NCBI RefSeq assembly: GCF_027942865.1
Contig: NC_134524.1
Span: 25,830,536-25,894,535, forward strand
Length of the DNA stretch: 64,000 bases
Source of the DNA: Odontesthes bonariensis
Taxonomy: Eukaryota; Chordata; Actinopteri; Atheriniformes; Atherinopsidae
Direction of reading: 5' to 3'
This document shows, one piece after another, positions 38,130 through 49,729 of this stretch. A program made the position numbers and the translations under genes. How positions within the stretch are numbered: position 1 is the first letter of the stretch; each line of letters opens with the position of its first letter. The notes beneath the pieces are model-generated. The model was not told where the DNA came from. It worked only from the letters and a program-made list of their open reading frames with translations, and searched no databases.

Positions 38130-38391
38130 CTTGCCTGGCTCCTGCTTCTTGTTGTTGGAGGCAGAACTTCGCGCCTGCGCACAGCGAGCCTCGCCAGCGC
38201 GAGCCCGACACATCCCGCTTGTTAATATTCATGAGAATGGGCGAGAGTGCCTCCGATTGGCTCTTGTGCCCAGTTTCCAGGACAACGGAAACTAAACGAA
38301 CTGTTTCATTTACTACAAATTTGCGCGATCCTTATAGCTCCTGATAAATTGGAAAAGATTATTATTATTATTATTATCATTATTATTTAAA
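38130..38391. promoter_or_regulatory. Shared TADA2B/CCDC96 bidirectional promoter
   Basis: Only 262 bases separate the two start codons, which point away from each other. The segment has an inverted CCAAT box at 38256-38260 and an X-box-like site at 38273-38286. It is CpG-containing on the TADA2B side and ends in an ATT trinucleotide run (38358-38388) next to CCDC96. No TATA box serves TADA2B. Confidence 0.75.
38273..38286 (+). promoter_or_regulatory. RFX X-box-like motif
   Basis: GTTTCCAGGACAAC fits the X-box consensus RYYNYY-N(1-3)-RRNRAC exactly, with a 2-base spacer. It lies 106 bases before the CCDC96 start codon. RFX factors drive many ciliary genes through such sites, and CCDC96 is ciliary, so a real function is plausible. 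Confidence 0.6.
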
Positions 38392-41300
38392 ATGGACAAA
38401 GAGAATGACGCTGAGAAGGAAACATTAGAGGAGAACAATTCTCCTATTGATCAAAAAACACAGTCACATGACTTAAGTGTTGATTTTGAGATTGGCAGCA
38501 CTGATGACAATGAACCTTTGGGGTTAAATCCTGAGACTCCAAAGAGGGAGACCCCTACTCCTGCACAGGAGGAAGAAGAGGAGGCCACTGCTGGAGCTGA
38601 AAACAAAGAGGACATTTGTTGTGAAGGGTCCATTCTCCAGCTTCTCCAGGAGCTGTGCAAGCAGAGAGATGAAGCCAGTCAACAAAGCAGACAGCTGCAG
38701 ATGAAGTTGGCCGAGTACCTCAGCAAGAGGACCAGAGACGACAGCCAGCTGGGGAGGGAAAAGCCTGTGACAGATCAGCTGCAGGAGTATGAGAAGTACA
38801 TCAATATCCTGAATGATTTGAAGCAGCAGCTCTGTGCTGATTCAGAGTCAGCCCAGCGGCAGGCGGAAGAGCTGAGGTCACAATCCCAGGACAAGCTGGA
38901 AAAGGTTGGTGTGTGTGTGTAGGGAGGACAACTGAACTTTCTTTGAGCACGTCCTAAGAACTACAGGCATCTTTGACACTCTCTTGACACTAAAAATGCT
39001 GCAGTTGATTTGCAATTATGTGTGTCATACATGGAGTAACAAAAGCATGATGATTCTAAAAGTTGAAGAAAGTTTATTTGTAGAATAAGCAGAGGATGGA
39101 GTACCGAATGAGAAAAACACCACGGTTAAAATCAAAGTCAAATTTATTTGTAAAGCACATTTCATGAACAAAACAATTCAAAGTGCTTTACATAAAATTA
39201 AAGCATTGCAGTGGGGAGTGGAAGAACCATTAAAATACATAAAAGAACATAAAAAGAAAGAAAATAATTAAAAGGAAATTAAAATTATTAAAACAAGCAA
39301 CAGTCCAGATAAATTTAAAGATATCGTGCAGATTTCATGCATAGACATATGAGAAAAGAAATGTTTTTAACCTGGATTTAAAAATGGCTACATTTGGTGA
39401 AAGTTTAATCTCCACTGGCAGTTTGTTCCACTTGTTTGCAGCGTAACAGCTAAATGTTGCCTCTCCATGTTTATTCTGGACTGGACTAGCTGACCCAAGT
39501 CCTTGGGTCTAAGAGCTCTGCTAGGTTTATATTCTCTGAACATATCACAGATGTATTTTGGGCCTAAACCGTTCTGGGATTTGTAAACCATCAGCAGGCT
39601 TTTAAAATTTATTCTGACTGACTGGAAGCCAGTGTAAAGATTTTATAACTGGTGTGATGCGTTCAGATCTAATCTGATTTAATGAGCCATTCGCAGTTTC
39701 ACTGTACCGGCTGTGTTTTCTTAGACTTGCATGGTTTAATCTATGAGACAAGTATATGCTACTGGCAGGATCAATCGGACGCTAAAACTCTAGCAGCAGC
39801 GTTCTGGATGAGCAGCAGATGTTTAATGCTCTTTTTGGGAAGTCCAGTCAAAAGACCATTACAGTAATCAAGTCCACTGGAGATGAATGCATGGATGAGT
39901 TTCTCCTGGTCTTTTTTGGAGAGGAAACCTTTAATTCTGTTGATGTTTCTGAGATGGTAAAAAGCTGCTTTGGTGACAGCTTTGATATGGCTGCTGAAAG
40001 TCAGATCTGAGTCTATCAACACTCCGAGGTTACGAACTTGGCCAGTGATTGTAAGGTCCCGAGTCTCAAGATATTTACCAACGCTGACCCTCTTCTTTTT
40101 GCTCCCAAACAGAATGATCTCAGTTTTGTTTTCATTTAATTGTAGAAAATTCTCTCTCATCCAGGTGTTTACTTCCTCCAGACACTGACACAGTATGTCT
40201 GCTGGGCTGCAGTCGTCTGGTGACAGAGACACATAAAGTTGTGTATCATCTGCATAGCTGTGATAATTGATGTTAAAGTTCTGTAATATCTGACCCAAAG
40301 GGAGCATATACAAGTTAAACAGAAGAGGTCCAAGAATTGACCCCTGGGGGACTCCACAAGTCATGGCCACTCGCTCAGATTCATAGCCAAGTGTAACAAA
40401 ACAACTCCAACCTTCTAAGTAGGACCTCAACCAGGACTGCTCCAGAAAGTCCAACCCAGCTCCAGCCTGTGCAACAGGATTCCGTGATCTACAGCATCAA
40501 ACGCAGCGCTGAGATCCAACAGAACCAGGACTGAAACATTACCAGAATCAGTATTCAACCTAATGTCATTTAACACTTTGACAAGAGCCGTTTCAGTGCT
40601 GGGATGACGTCGGAAGTCTCATGCCCGAAAAGGGCTGTACACACAAAAGAACCCAAATGCAGATAGGGACTGAGTGGGAAGATCAAAAAACTGTTTATTA
40701 AGAGGAGTGGCTGGTGTGTGTGTCCAAAGAGGGTTGTATCCAGTTCAGGTGCTCACTGGGGAGAAACAGAAGCCGCTTTCGGACTGTAGGAACCTTTGGC
40801 AGTTCTAATAACCTTTTAATCCGCAGGGCCGTTTTCTCCCGTGTTCGGACATACAGGAACTCGGGGCTATCTCCCTTAGTTCCTATAACTATTTAGCTCC
40901 TTCTCCGAGGTCGGGTCTTTTCATGGTTCTATAGAACGCATCTGACGGAGGTGTGTGGTGGTTGGTAGCTACGCCCCATGTCATGCTATCACGGCTGAAA
41001 TGTTTCCTCATAAGACACAGACACAACCGGCGCGTGTTTAATAAGTTAAACTTACACTGGTCTCCTTTGTCTGCGGCGCTCTGCTCTCCTTCCTTCCTTC
41101 CTTCATGAAATGAAAAAGTATCGTCTCCTGACTCTCTCTGTGTGAGCTCTTCCAGCCTCGATATTAGACGCCTGATGTGATCGTCAATGATTAATATCAC
41201 CATCATGCAGACCATGAACACGGTGGCCTCCTAGCTCTCCATATTAGCTTCTTTGTGGTGTTTTTTCTTCTCTCCTTACTTTTACCGGGTTTTGTTTTGT

Positions 41301-44300
41301 TTTGTTGTTGAATGTGGCGCTAAACGGCTAACGTAACACGTCACTGACGCAGACGGCTGCGCGCGGCGCATCAGTCCCGATTCATGTGCGAATGCAGACT
41401 GAAACAGTTCCGCTGGGGAAGGACAGTTATCAGAACGAAATTCCAGTAGGACAGTTCTGATAACTGCGTTCATAGAACGGCTCTGTCCGAAAGCGGCTAG
41501 CGTGTCAACAAAAGGTGGTTCAAGGGTTCCGTGGAAATCCCACTTAAAATCTAGTGGCTTACAGAGAGATCCAGATGGAGTGCACTGAGGGATGGGGTTG
41601 TCCAAGGCTGTGGTGTGAATGATCAGGAATAGTTGTGTGGTAGGCATGGCCGGCAGACAGCAGCAGCAAGCTAGTAACTGGGGAGAATGGAAGTCCACAA
41701 AATAAGAGCAACACCTCAAGGATAAAAATACAACGGCAGTTTAGTTATTGAGAGTAACACTCAGGGGGCCACAAACTCAAAAGTGGGCCTTGATTACCAC
41801 AGGTAACTGTGAGACAATCTGGCAGAGACTGGAACTCTGCTACTGCTCCTTAAAAAGCCAGCCAGCAATGGAGGCAGATGGACAACAGGTGTGCAGACAA
41901 GAGCATGCCAGACTCCGCCTGGACTTCCTGGATGCCTGCTCCGCCCCGTCTTGAACTCAGAACACACCACAACCAAGTGACTCATGACAGGAAGCCTGAT
42001 TGAAAGTTATCAAGACTTCTACTTTTATTCAGAAAGCCATTGAGCTGGTTAAATACAACTTTCTCAATAATCTTGGATATAAAAGAGAGATTAGCGACAG
42101 GTCTGTAGCTGTTCACCATGGAGGCGTCTAGAGTTCTCTTCTTTAGGAGTGGCTTAGCAGTCTTTAGTGACTTGGGAAAAATGCCTGATGCCAGTGAGCT
42201 GTTAACTATTCGTAGGAGATCACATTCTACTGAGGTAAAAACAGTTTTAAAAAATTCAAATGGTATTATGTAGGGTGCAAGTTGTTGATTTCAGATGCCG
42301 AACTGTTTCCCTAGGATTTTTAAATCAAAAATATTAAATCGTGACATAATGTCAGAGCTATTTCTAGGTTTTAGACACAGATTAGTTTTCTTGTTTGTCT
42401 GTGTTGCATGAAGGTTTTGTCTCATTGTTTTGATTTTTTTTTTGGCTAAAAAAGTTGGCAAATTCATTACATTTCTCAGTGGAGAGGAGGTCTGGGTTTG
42501 ATTCTTTTGGAGGATTTGTGAGTTTTTCAACCATAGCAAACAGAGTTCAAGAATTGTTGACATTCTTATTAATCATTTCAGATAAATGCAGCTGTCTGGC
42601 CTTGCACAGCTCATTGTTATAACTACGCAGGCTTTCTTTGTACAGCTCATAGTGAATCTGAAGCTTTGTTTTCCGCCACTTACGTTCAGCTTTCCTGCAT
42701 TCTCTTTTCAGGTTTTTGACTGTAGTGCTGTTTCTCTGTGGTGTTTTCTGTTTGATCAAGGTGCTCTTGAATCTTATCGGTGCAACAGCTTCCATTACAT
42801 TCAAAATTTTCAAGTTGAACTGATCCAGCAGTCCTTCAACCGACTCTGCACTCATTGTTGGTAACATAACTATGGCCTCCCTAAACTGAGCACTCGTTTT
42901 CTCATTGATGTACCTCTTCTTGACTGAGAAGCTGGTTGTTTGAATGTTCTGAGTTATCAATAAATCAAATAATATACAAAAATGGTCAGAAAAGAAATCT
43001 AAATTGTGTGAAATTATGAAGTCATTAACTAACAGTGACTTATTGGACAGAGACCTAATATTAAGTAAGGCTAGCTTTGTGGAGTTTACACTGGTCTCTG
43101 TTGTATTCTGAGTTGTACACGGTACCGTTAACAGATTAGATAGATTCACCCAGCAAGTTGGCTGTTTTCGATTCCTTCTTTTACTAACCAATACAGGACT
43201 CCTACTGGGTCCCAGCTTGTTCTCAGAACAGCTGTCAGTAGTATGATTACTATAGCAGGGACCCTAAACAGAAAGGGCTGATTCAGGAGCTTCATTTCCC
43301 ACTGCAGGCTGAGAGTATAGGTCTGGGATATTTGAGGCTTTAACCTCACATCACAAAAAAAAAAAAAAAAAAATATTGATTTAATTAATCTGTCATTTTG
43401 ATCAAAAAGAAAATATATTATTTCTTTATAAAGCAGGCTATGACTTGGGGTTTGTGAGTGTCACACAAATAGCAGATCTCCTTCTCCTTCACACTGCACA
43501 GCAGGTGCACATTTTGTGTGTGCGCCACCCAAGAGCCAGAGAGAGAGTGTGGGCACCCGTTACAGAGCTGCCCATTGTTGACCAAACCGCCAGTCTGTGC
43601 AACTCAAAGATCGATTGACGATTACCTCAAAACATGATACATTTAGTTAGATTTTGGTTGTCATTTGCTGAATACATCCTTATCACGATCATTGCGGGAG
43701 AGAGGAAGGAAGAACAGGAGGACAGAGAAGAGGAGATGAGACGTTTAACGGCAGATTGCGCACCAAAACAGCCGGAGAGATTAAGAAGAGGAGAGTCTCA
43801 GGTGAACAGTTAAGGCGTAGTATGTGGCTGTTTGTGTTCACAGATCAAAATGAGCTACCAGAAGGAATGAGCTCATCAGTTTTCAAAATCCAACAAAGCG
43901 TTATCAGCAAACAAGGGAACCTGAACTGGAATTATTGTGTCTATTATGATTACATACAGTGCAAGTCATTCTATGCACATAACAATTTTACTCTACAATA
44001 ACTTGAAAATGGTTCAATGGCAAAAGTAAAAACACAATCTTTTCGCCAAAAAAAACATTATAGAAAAACTGAATACATCACAATAATCTGTCATAATCAT
44101 ACAATTAAATAGAAAAGCCCCCTTCCCATAAATAAATGTGAATATAAATGTATCTGTCAACACAGCAACTCACTGTGCTCACAGTGCAGTGGGTTCAGTA
44201 ATGTCGTGTATTCTCAGCCGAAATGTTTTTTTTTTCTATTTAGACAACATCCTCTTGGATAATTAGTCTATGTTTTGTCCACGCTTTCAATTCAATTGAT

Positions 44301-45727
44301 TTAATCTCCTGCTTTGATTCTCGCATGGCAAACAGGCCTAAATACCACAATGCCCATGAACCTCGGCTGAAACAGAGAAGAAGCATGCAGTCAATGCTAC
44401 CTTATCAGCTACCTAATCTTGGCTTTCCACTCGTCATTTGAACGTGTCTTTGTTGTGAATTTAATATTGGTTTACGAGGTTTGCAAATCTTGGCATAGCG
44501 TTTGTAATGCATGCTCTACACAGCATCTCAATATGTTTGGAATCAAGTTTGGAAATTGATTGTTCTATGGCTTAATTTCTCATTTTCTAAGTGTTACAGC
44601 GCTAATGAAAAATAATAAACTAATTCAGAGGGGCTTTCATGGTCCTGTCTCTGGGGAAAAAATGAGTACAAGGGACCCACTCATGCTGCCATGTAAAGAA
44701 CTGGGTGGAGGTGACATGCATACTGAACTCTTAAGATACTGCTCTCAGCATTATTTAAAAAGGGGATGACAAAAATATATATATACATTTTGCCAAATAC
44801 ATCTTGGAAGCCTGGTCAAAGCAGTCTTTGTCATCACATCATTTCAAAAGATCATGTAGATTTATTGATTTGTTTTATCCATGTCCTTAGGTGGAAGATG
44901 AATGGCGAGCATTAGTGGCGCTGAAGCGGGATGCAGCTGTAACAGCCCTAAGCCGTCACCTGGGTAAAGAGGCAGCCCAGGCCGAAGTGGAGGCAGTCCT
45001 GACTGCAGAGCAACTTCGGGAGGATGAGCTGACCAAGACATGCCTCAAGCACTTCAAGCTCAGGCTCAAGATCCGCAGGCTGGAGGCAGAGCTCCGTGAT
45101 GCGGAAAAGCACGGCGGAGACCCGCTACAGATCCAGTTTGAGCAGCTGCAGGCCGAGAGGCTGGAGCAGAAAAAACAGGCCGAAAAGGAAAGCGAGGAAT
45201 CGCTAAAGCTGCAGAGGAAGATCAGCAGCTGCTTGGAGGTGAGTCGATGAATGCACGTAACACAATTTGAGTCAAATTTCACATTTCTGTGTGTGCGTCA
45301 CAAAAATACCACGATTCGCTTTGTGAGTAGCGGTGTCAACATGGTGTTTTTGCTGCCGTGTCAGGTCCTGTCAAGTGTGAAAGAGAAGCTGCACTGGAGC
45401 CAGATGGAGGTTAAGGGCAAGCGAGAGCGCCTGGAAGAGGTGGAGGCCATGTTGGCCAGGAAGAGGGACCTCCTGACCCGAACCAAAAAGGCCCGAAACA
45501 GCCTGCAGAAGGACAACCTGAGGTTGAAGGAGCGCCGTGGACTCCTGGGGAACAGGGTCCTGCTGCGGGACTTTGAGGACACCGTGGAAGCCTCGGACCA
45601 CCTGGAAAAACATCTAGAGAGTCTGAAGAGCCAGGAAGATGATATTATTCGCAGCTGTGGCAGATGGAGGAAGAAAACTGGAGACAGTGTAATGACGAAT
45701 GGCAAAATGACCAAAGTTAACGTCTAA
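38392..45727 (+). CDS. ccdc96: CCDC96 / CFAP184 coiled-coil ciliary protein
   Basis: Three exons, 38392-38904, 44891-45238 and 45365-45727, join in phase 0 with GT-AG ends to give 407 residues. Residues 1-75 are acidic and disordered (EEEEEA). From about 78 on the protein is almost all coiled coil rich in Lys, Glu, Leu and Gln, ending with the family-like block [24 protein letters not shown]96 (CFAP184) is an axonemal protein that works with CCDC113. The position beside TADA2B agrees with human 4p16. The human protein (555 residues) has a longer acidic N-terminus. Intron 1 is 6 kb and repeat-filled. The true C-terminus is supported by an ordinary TAA stop. Product identity rests on family resemblance plus synteny. 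Confidence 0.9.
40615..41995. repeat. Dispersed repeat inserted in the LINE and itself carrying a MITE
   Basis: Bases 40640-40720 (ACCCAAATGCAGATAGGGAC, then AAACTGTTTATTAAGAGG) and 41805-41990 (AATCTGGCAGAGACTGGAAC, ending near CATGACAGGAAGCCTGATTG) belong to one repeat family with other pieces at 24395-24840 and 60120-60260. The MITE at 40771-41498 splits it. Insertion order is therefore LINE, then this repeat, then the MITE. Confidence 0.55.
40771..41498. mobile_element. AGCCGCTTTCGGAC MITE, copy 2
   Basis: It is 728 bases with the same 14-base terminal inverted repeats and the same interior as 16512-17227. The minus strand has an open frame of 110 codons (41221-40889) rich in Arg, Ser and Glu, with a hydrophobic start and a conserved look ([17 protein letters not shown]). 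It may be a remnant of the parent transposon's accessory protein. Confidence 0.8.
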
Positions 45728-46820
45728 AGTTGAGCATTCAAGTTACAATGGAAATGAATATAGGGGTTAGAATAGAGACTCTGAGCTTTGATTTGAGGGT
45801 ATATACAACCAAACCGAAAGAAAGGTTTGAGAGTTTCCACTTTTTGCTATGTAGGAGATTCTTTTTCAGGGCCCAAAAACCATTTTCATGGAGAGCTATG
45901 AGCTTTTTTTCTGCTATACAATTTAGAGACAGTGGGAGCATTAGGAAAAGAAAGGTGTAGAGCACTCTTCGGGTGGAAGGCATCTGAATATCCAAGACAA
46001 CCATAAAGGGAAGACTTTGTGCAAACCAATGCAGATAGTTCAGCACAAGTGTGGAGACAGCTTGTAATGGCTTACACTCCATGTTAAACGGCTGAGCATT
46101 TGCAGGGTGATGGCATGTGTGAAAGCTACCCATTAGATTTTTTTAAAAGAAGAGGAGGTATATTCTGCATTTGCAGATCTTTAACTGATAAGGCTACATT
46201 TCACTTGCTGAAGACAAAACTAAACACTGGAAGCAAACAGCTGGAGGCAGCTGCAGCAAAGTCCTGGTAGAACTTCTCAAAGGACGAAACCCAGTCCTCG
46301 GGCAGTTATTGCCCGCAAAGGATCCTCAATTAAACACTAAAATCAACATGGTTATGTTCGTTTCTCCTATTACATTTGAGAACCTTAAAAAAAAAGCTTA
46401 TATCAAATAATTGTAATTTCAAAACCCTTCCTAACTTTGGATATGAAAACCCTCAAAATAAAGCTCAGCCTGCTCTTTAAGTCTCTATTCATTACATAAC
46501 TTTGTTAAAAAGTAGTAATAACAAATCTGTTTTAATAAACAGCTAGTGGTACTAGAAAAATGTGTGAGTTTCCATATATATTCAAATATGGCTGAACATA
46601 CAAAAAAAAAATATCAAAGAATCTGAAATATCACCCACAAATCTTCAAGCAGAGCTATGGAGCAATTGGCTCAACTTGTTTTTTTTTTTCAATATATTGA
46701 ATTCAAATTAATGAGGCTTTATTGTTGAATGAATTTTTGAAGAAAATAAAAAAAATAAGTACATAATGAATAAAAGACAAAAATGAGTTGACAACCCTAT
46801 TGAAAAGTTGAAAGTGTGGT
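45728..46820. other. CCDC96 3' flank, non-coding
   Basis: No further gene is recognised. The nearest AATAAA on the plus strand is around 46459, so the 3' end of CCDC96 is not fixed by the sequence. Confidence 0.4.
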
Positions 46821-47362
46821 TGTGATGGAGTGACCATCACTAGGGTTGTGGGTCTGTTCTGACTGTCACGCCAAGGAGCCTGGCTCTTTGGTGTAGTGGT
46901 CAGAGCCCCAGTTTAGTACCCAGAAGGCTGGGGTTCGAGTCCCGGCGGCGCAACTCTACTCCCCTTCGCTACAAATGGTGTCAGAAGTGGGATGGCTACC
47001 GTGAGGTCATCGGAAGCGTACCCATTGTGTATAATTCCATGTGAGGGACCCCCCAGGATTGGTGACCCCGGTGCGAGGGACCCCAGTGATGGGTGAAGCA
47101 TTGATGATAGGGCACACTGGATGGGAGAAGCGTGATGGGCCTCTGCGTGAGGGACACCATGAGTGTGTGAAGCGCACCGGTGCGCTTCCCGAACGGGAAG
47201 GCAGTGTGATGGAGTGACCATCACTAGGGTTGTGGGTCTGTTCTGACTGTCACGCCAAGGAGCCTGGCTCTTTGGTGTAGTGGTCAGAGCCCCAGTTTAG
47301 TACCCAGAAGGCTGGGGTTCGAGTCCCGGCGGCGCAACTCTACTCCCCTTCGCTACAGTGGT
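46816..47362 (+). mobile_element. Complete TRIM retrotransposon with tRNA-like LTRs
   Basis: Two direct repeats of 153 bases (46821-46973 and 47205-47357) look identical by eye, begin TG and end CA, and are flanked by the 5-base duplication GTGGT (46816-46820 and 47358-47362). A primer-binding site TGGTGTCAGAAGTGGGAT (46976-46993) starts two bases after the 5' LTR. From memory its 18 bases match the 3' end of vertebrate tRNA-Leu(CAA) including CCA. A purine-rich tract (GAACGGGAAGG) precedes the 3' LTR. The 231-base interior has no coding capacity and contains repeats of GAGGGAC. The LTR itself carries Pol III A- and B-box-like words. Whole element 537 bases: a terminal-repeat retrotransposon in miniature, mobilised by other elements. 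Confidence 0.92.
46889..46942 (+). promoter_or_regulatory. tRNA-like Pol III A and B boxes in 5' LTR
   Basis: TGGTGTAGTGG (46889-46899) fits the A-box consensus TRGYNNARNNG and GGTTCGAGTCC (46932-46942) fits the B-box consensus GGTTCGANNCC. Start-to-start spacing of 43 bases is tRNA-like. A D-arm-like stem GGCTCT/AGAGCC and an anticodon-arm-like stem CCCCAG/CTGGGG can be drawn, but the T-arm and acceptor stems are poor, so this is not a working tRNA gene. The same boxes recur at 47273-47283 and 47316-47326 in the 3' LTR. Confidence 0.75.
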
Positions 47363-49198
47363 GTGGTTCAAATCTGCATGAATGGGGGAGCCCCGTTTCC
47401 ACTATGCAGTCCGGTACGGGTCGGTTCAGAACGGTTCGCTTATTTCAGTCTTTCCACTACCATGAAAGCGTACCGGTCCCATGGTACCCGTTACCATTTT
47501 TGTAACACTTCTGCTTGGGGTACCTAGCACACAGGACCGGTTCCAGGCTCTGCTCTCCGTTGTTGGTGAGGAGGCTGTGCAGCGGGAGCAAAAACAAATA
47601 GACCCCTCTCACGCTCCCAGGTACATTTGATTACTCTTACCTTCTCGGTCGACATAGCTTGCACCTTCTGACTCCTCGCCGGTTCGTCAACAAACGTGAA
47701 ACGTGAAAGCGAAAGGGTGTTGTATTCACGACAGTGTAACCGTACATTACCTCCAAGCCTGTAGGGGGAGCTCCATAATGGGTTTTTGAGAAGTTACATT
47801 GTATTGCTTTAAGTATCCTTGCAACAACTGGGCTGATGACATCACATGCAGTGTTAACAGGTAATACGGGCGCATTCTCTCTCTTTAGGGATTTAGGGAA
47901 ACTCGCAGCTAAAAGTTATGTTCATGAGAACTCTGGGATGAAGAGAGGGGGGTGCAGATACAGAGTGATATGTCAAGAAATACACATCCGTGGTTATAAA
48001 GCACTGTAATCTGTCCTCTTTTTACTTTTGCAACTATGTCTGAATCCCCATTACTGCCTGGACCGTACACCCTGAAAGCTGTGTAGGGTGTGCTGGAATA
48101 TGTTCCAGCAACCATGTCTCACATAATTCTGCATTCCCAATAATCCTGCTGTGTCGTCACGAGGGCTCCAAACTCATCCACTGTTCACTCGTGATCTCAT
48201 CATATTAATCAACGGAGGAAACGGCTTAAAATTCCTCCTTTCTTTCTGTTTTATCCCCACCCCACAGCCCAGACATCTCTTTGTCACGATTCATTGGGAA
48301 TACGAAAAGATGGGGAAGAGGACCCAATCACATGACCACCAGAGGAAGGAGGCGAAGACAAGCCGTGATGGTAAATATCTGCTTTATGAAAAAGAAGCCA
48401 AAGGTGCTGCCGAGGCAGCAATGATTTACTACGAACAAAACTCTGACAGAGCAAAGGAAGGCTGAACTGGCAAACCTACTGACCAACAGAGAAACCAAAA
48501 GAAGGACAACAGTGATATGGCAGGGGAGAGTGAAAACCAAGGGACACATATACTAGTGTGGGTGCAAGTGAGTAATCATAATGAGCAACAAGTGGAAAGA
48601 AGGTGTGAAAGAAGAAGGGCAGCTGAGGGCATCCAGGGATGGTGGCAGGAAACAGCACAGACACGAACTGATAGCTAAAACTCAAGACGGAATCAAAAAA
48701 ATCATCCCAGCAGTGCAGCATTCAAACCAATGTAAAATGAACATAATAATAACAATGAATAAAAATGAAAAATAAAAAAAATTCAAATTTGTGTGCACGT
48801 ATTTCATATTATACGTGTGTGTGTGATGAATACACGAGTCTGTTTATTAATCAAGAGTGTGGATTTACAGATGGATCCCTACAGATGGAGCTCTATAGCA
48901 CTGTGTCATCACGGTCATTCCCAAAAGGTACTAAAACCCATCAAAAGTAAAACCCTTGTTGTTGTTTGGGTTGATGTACAAATGATCTAATAACTGAACT
49001 GTTTTTCTTATTTGGAAAGTTAAATATGTAACAACTTGTTCCTTTCTTTTTATAGTAATTAAACATCCCTCATGCCTGATCCATCAAACTACCTTTGCCA
49101 AGAGAAGTTCTCTTATGTAGTATTTGCGTACTGCTCACTGGTACACGTCAGTTATCAAGCTACAATTTATGCTTAAAAAAAATCCATGAAAATCCATT
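47363..49198. other. Non-coding, repeat-bearing
   Basis: Bases 47388-47600 (CCCCGTTTCCACTATGCAGT and ACGGGTCGGTTC) resemble the end of a fish hAT-type MITE. Bases 48280-48420 (AAGAGGACCCAATCACATGA) belong to the dispersed repeat also seen at 60120. No gene is recognised. Confidence 0.4.
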
Positions 49199-49360
49199 TT
49201 TATTGTTTGCTGAAACACATAGAAAAAAACAAGCGATGACGACAGATCAGTCTACAAAAAATGCGTTACTGAACAAGGGAAAGCAGGAGGTTGCTTGTCA
49301 CTTGTGTTCCAGCATAATTGGGCTGAAGAGCTTGAATCTCATCGGCCTGATGCTTCTTCC
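49199..49360 (-). other. 3' untranslated region of the chemokine-like gene
   Basis: On the minus strand the stop codon at 49363-49361 is followed after about 160 bases by AATAAA (49204-49199), a plausible polyadenylation signal. Confidence 0.5.
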
Positions 49361-49729
49361 TCATTCATCTTGCACGTGCTGCTTCAGCAGCAGATCCTGG
49401 AACCTCGGCTGGAAGGAGTCGATACAAAATTCGGTTTTATCTTTCAGGGTGACACTGTAAGGAAAAAGCCATATAGCCTGCAGTTAGTATGAAGTACGTA
49501 CAACACAATGTTTATTAATGATTATCAATGAGAAGTTCCTGATCCTTAATGTTGAAAAGGTTTCAAAGAAGCATGAATCAATCTCTTTCACTGCATGTCC
49601 ATTTTTGAATGCAGAAATCTTACTAAATGAAGCGGGCACAGCCAGGTGACAACTCCACGTTGATGGATTCTACATCCTTTGTTTCTATGTTATTCCAGCT
49701 TGATGGGGGGCGACAGACACACCTCAAGG
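49361..49729 (-). other. Chemokine-like domain 3 (exons 8 and 9)
   Basis: Exon 8 (49729-49624) reads LRCVCRPPSSWNNIETKDVE, with the third cysteine in SPGCARFIY. Exon 9 (49454-49361) reads VTLKDKTEFCIDSFQPRFQD, then LLLKQHVQDE and stop. If spliced to exon 7 the residues before the CXC motif are TLR, close to the ELR of neutrophil-attracting chemokines. Confidence 0.8.

Larger units (their letters stand above)
39131..43350 (-). mobile_element. L2/CR1-type LINE in CCDC96 intron 1, broken
   Basis: The element runs on the minus strand. The 3' tail is at 39131 (TTTATTTG-AAGCACATTTCATG). A reverse-transcriptase frame at 40454-39771 carries [31 protein letters not shown] and [12 protein letters not shown]. 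An endonuclease-side frame at 43191-42547 carries [13 protein letters not shown]. The two are separated by an inserted repeat block (about 40615-41995) and lack the section between, so the element cannot be autonomous. A poly-A run at 43354-43373 lies at its 5' side. The family assignment to L2/CR1 is from motif memory. Confidence 0.8.

Noticed and set aside
38129-38213. Upstream in-frame ATG of TADA2B
   Set aside because: The family start MA-(E/D)-LGKKYC lies 28 codons downstream; the upstream part is not conserved in the human protein as I recall it.
46861-46973. A functional tRNA gene
   Set aside because: A and B boxes are present, but the acceptor and T stems do not pair well, and the whole segment repeats as an LTR with TG...CA ends and target duplication.
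46913-47224. 103-codon minus-strand ORF in the TRIM
   Set aside because: It reads through LTR and internal repeats in antisense and ends in a tRNA-like translation; no protein motif.
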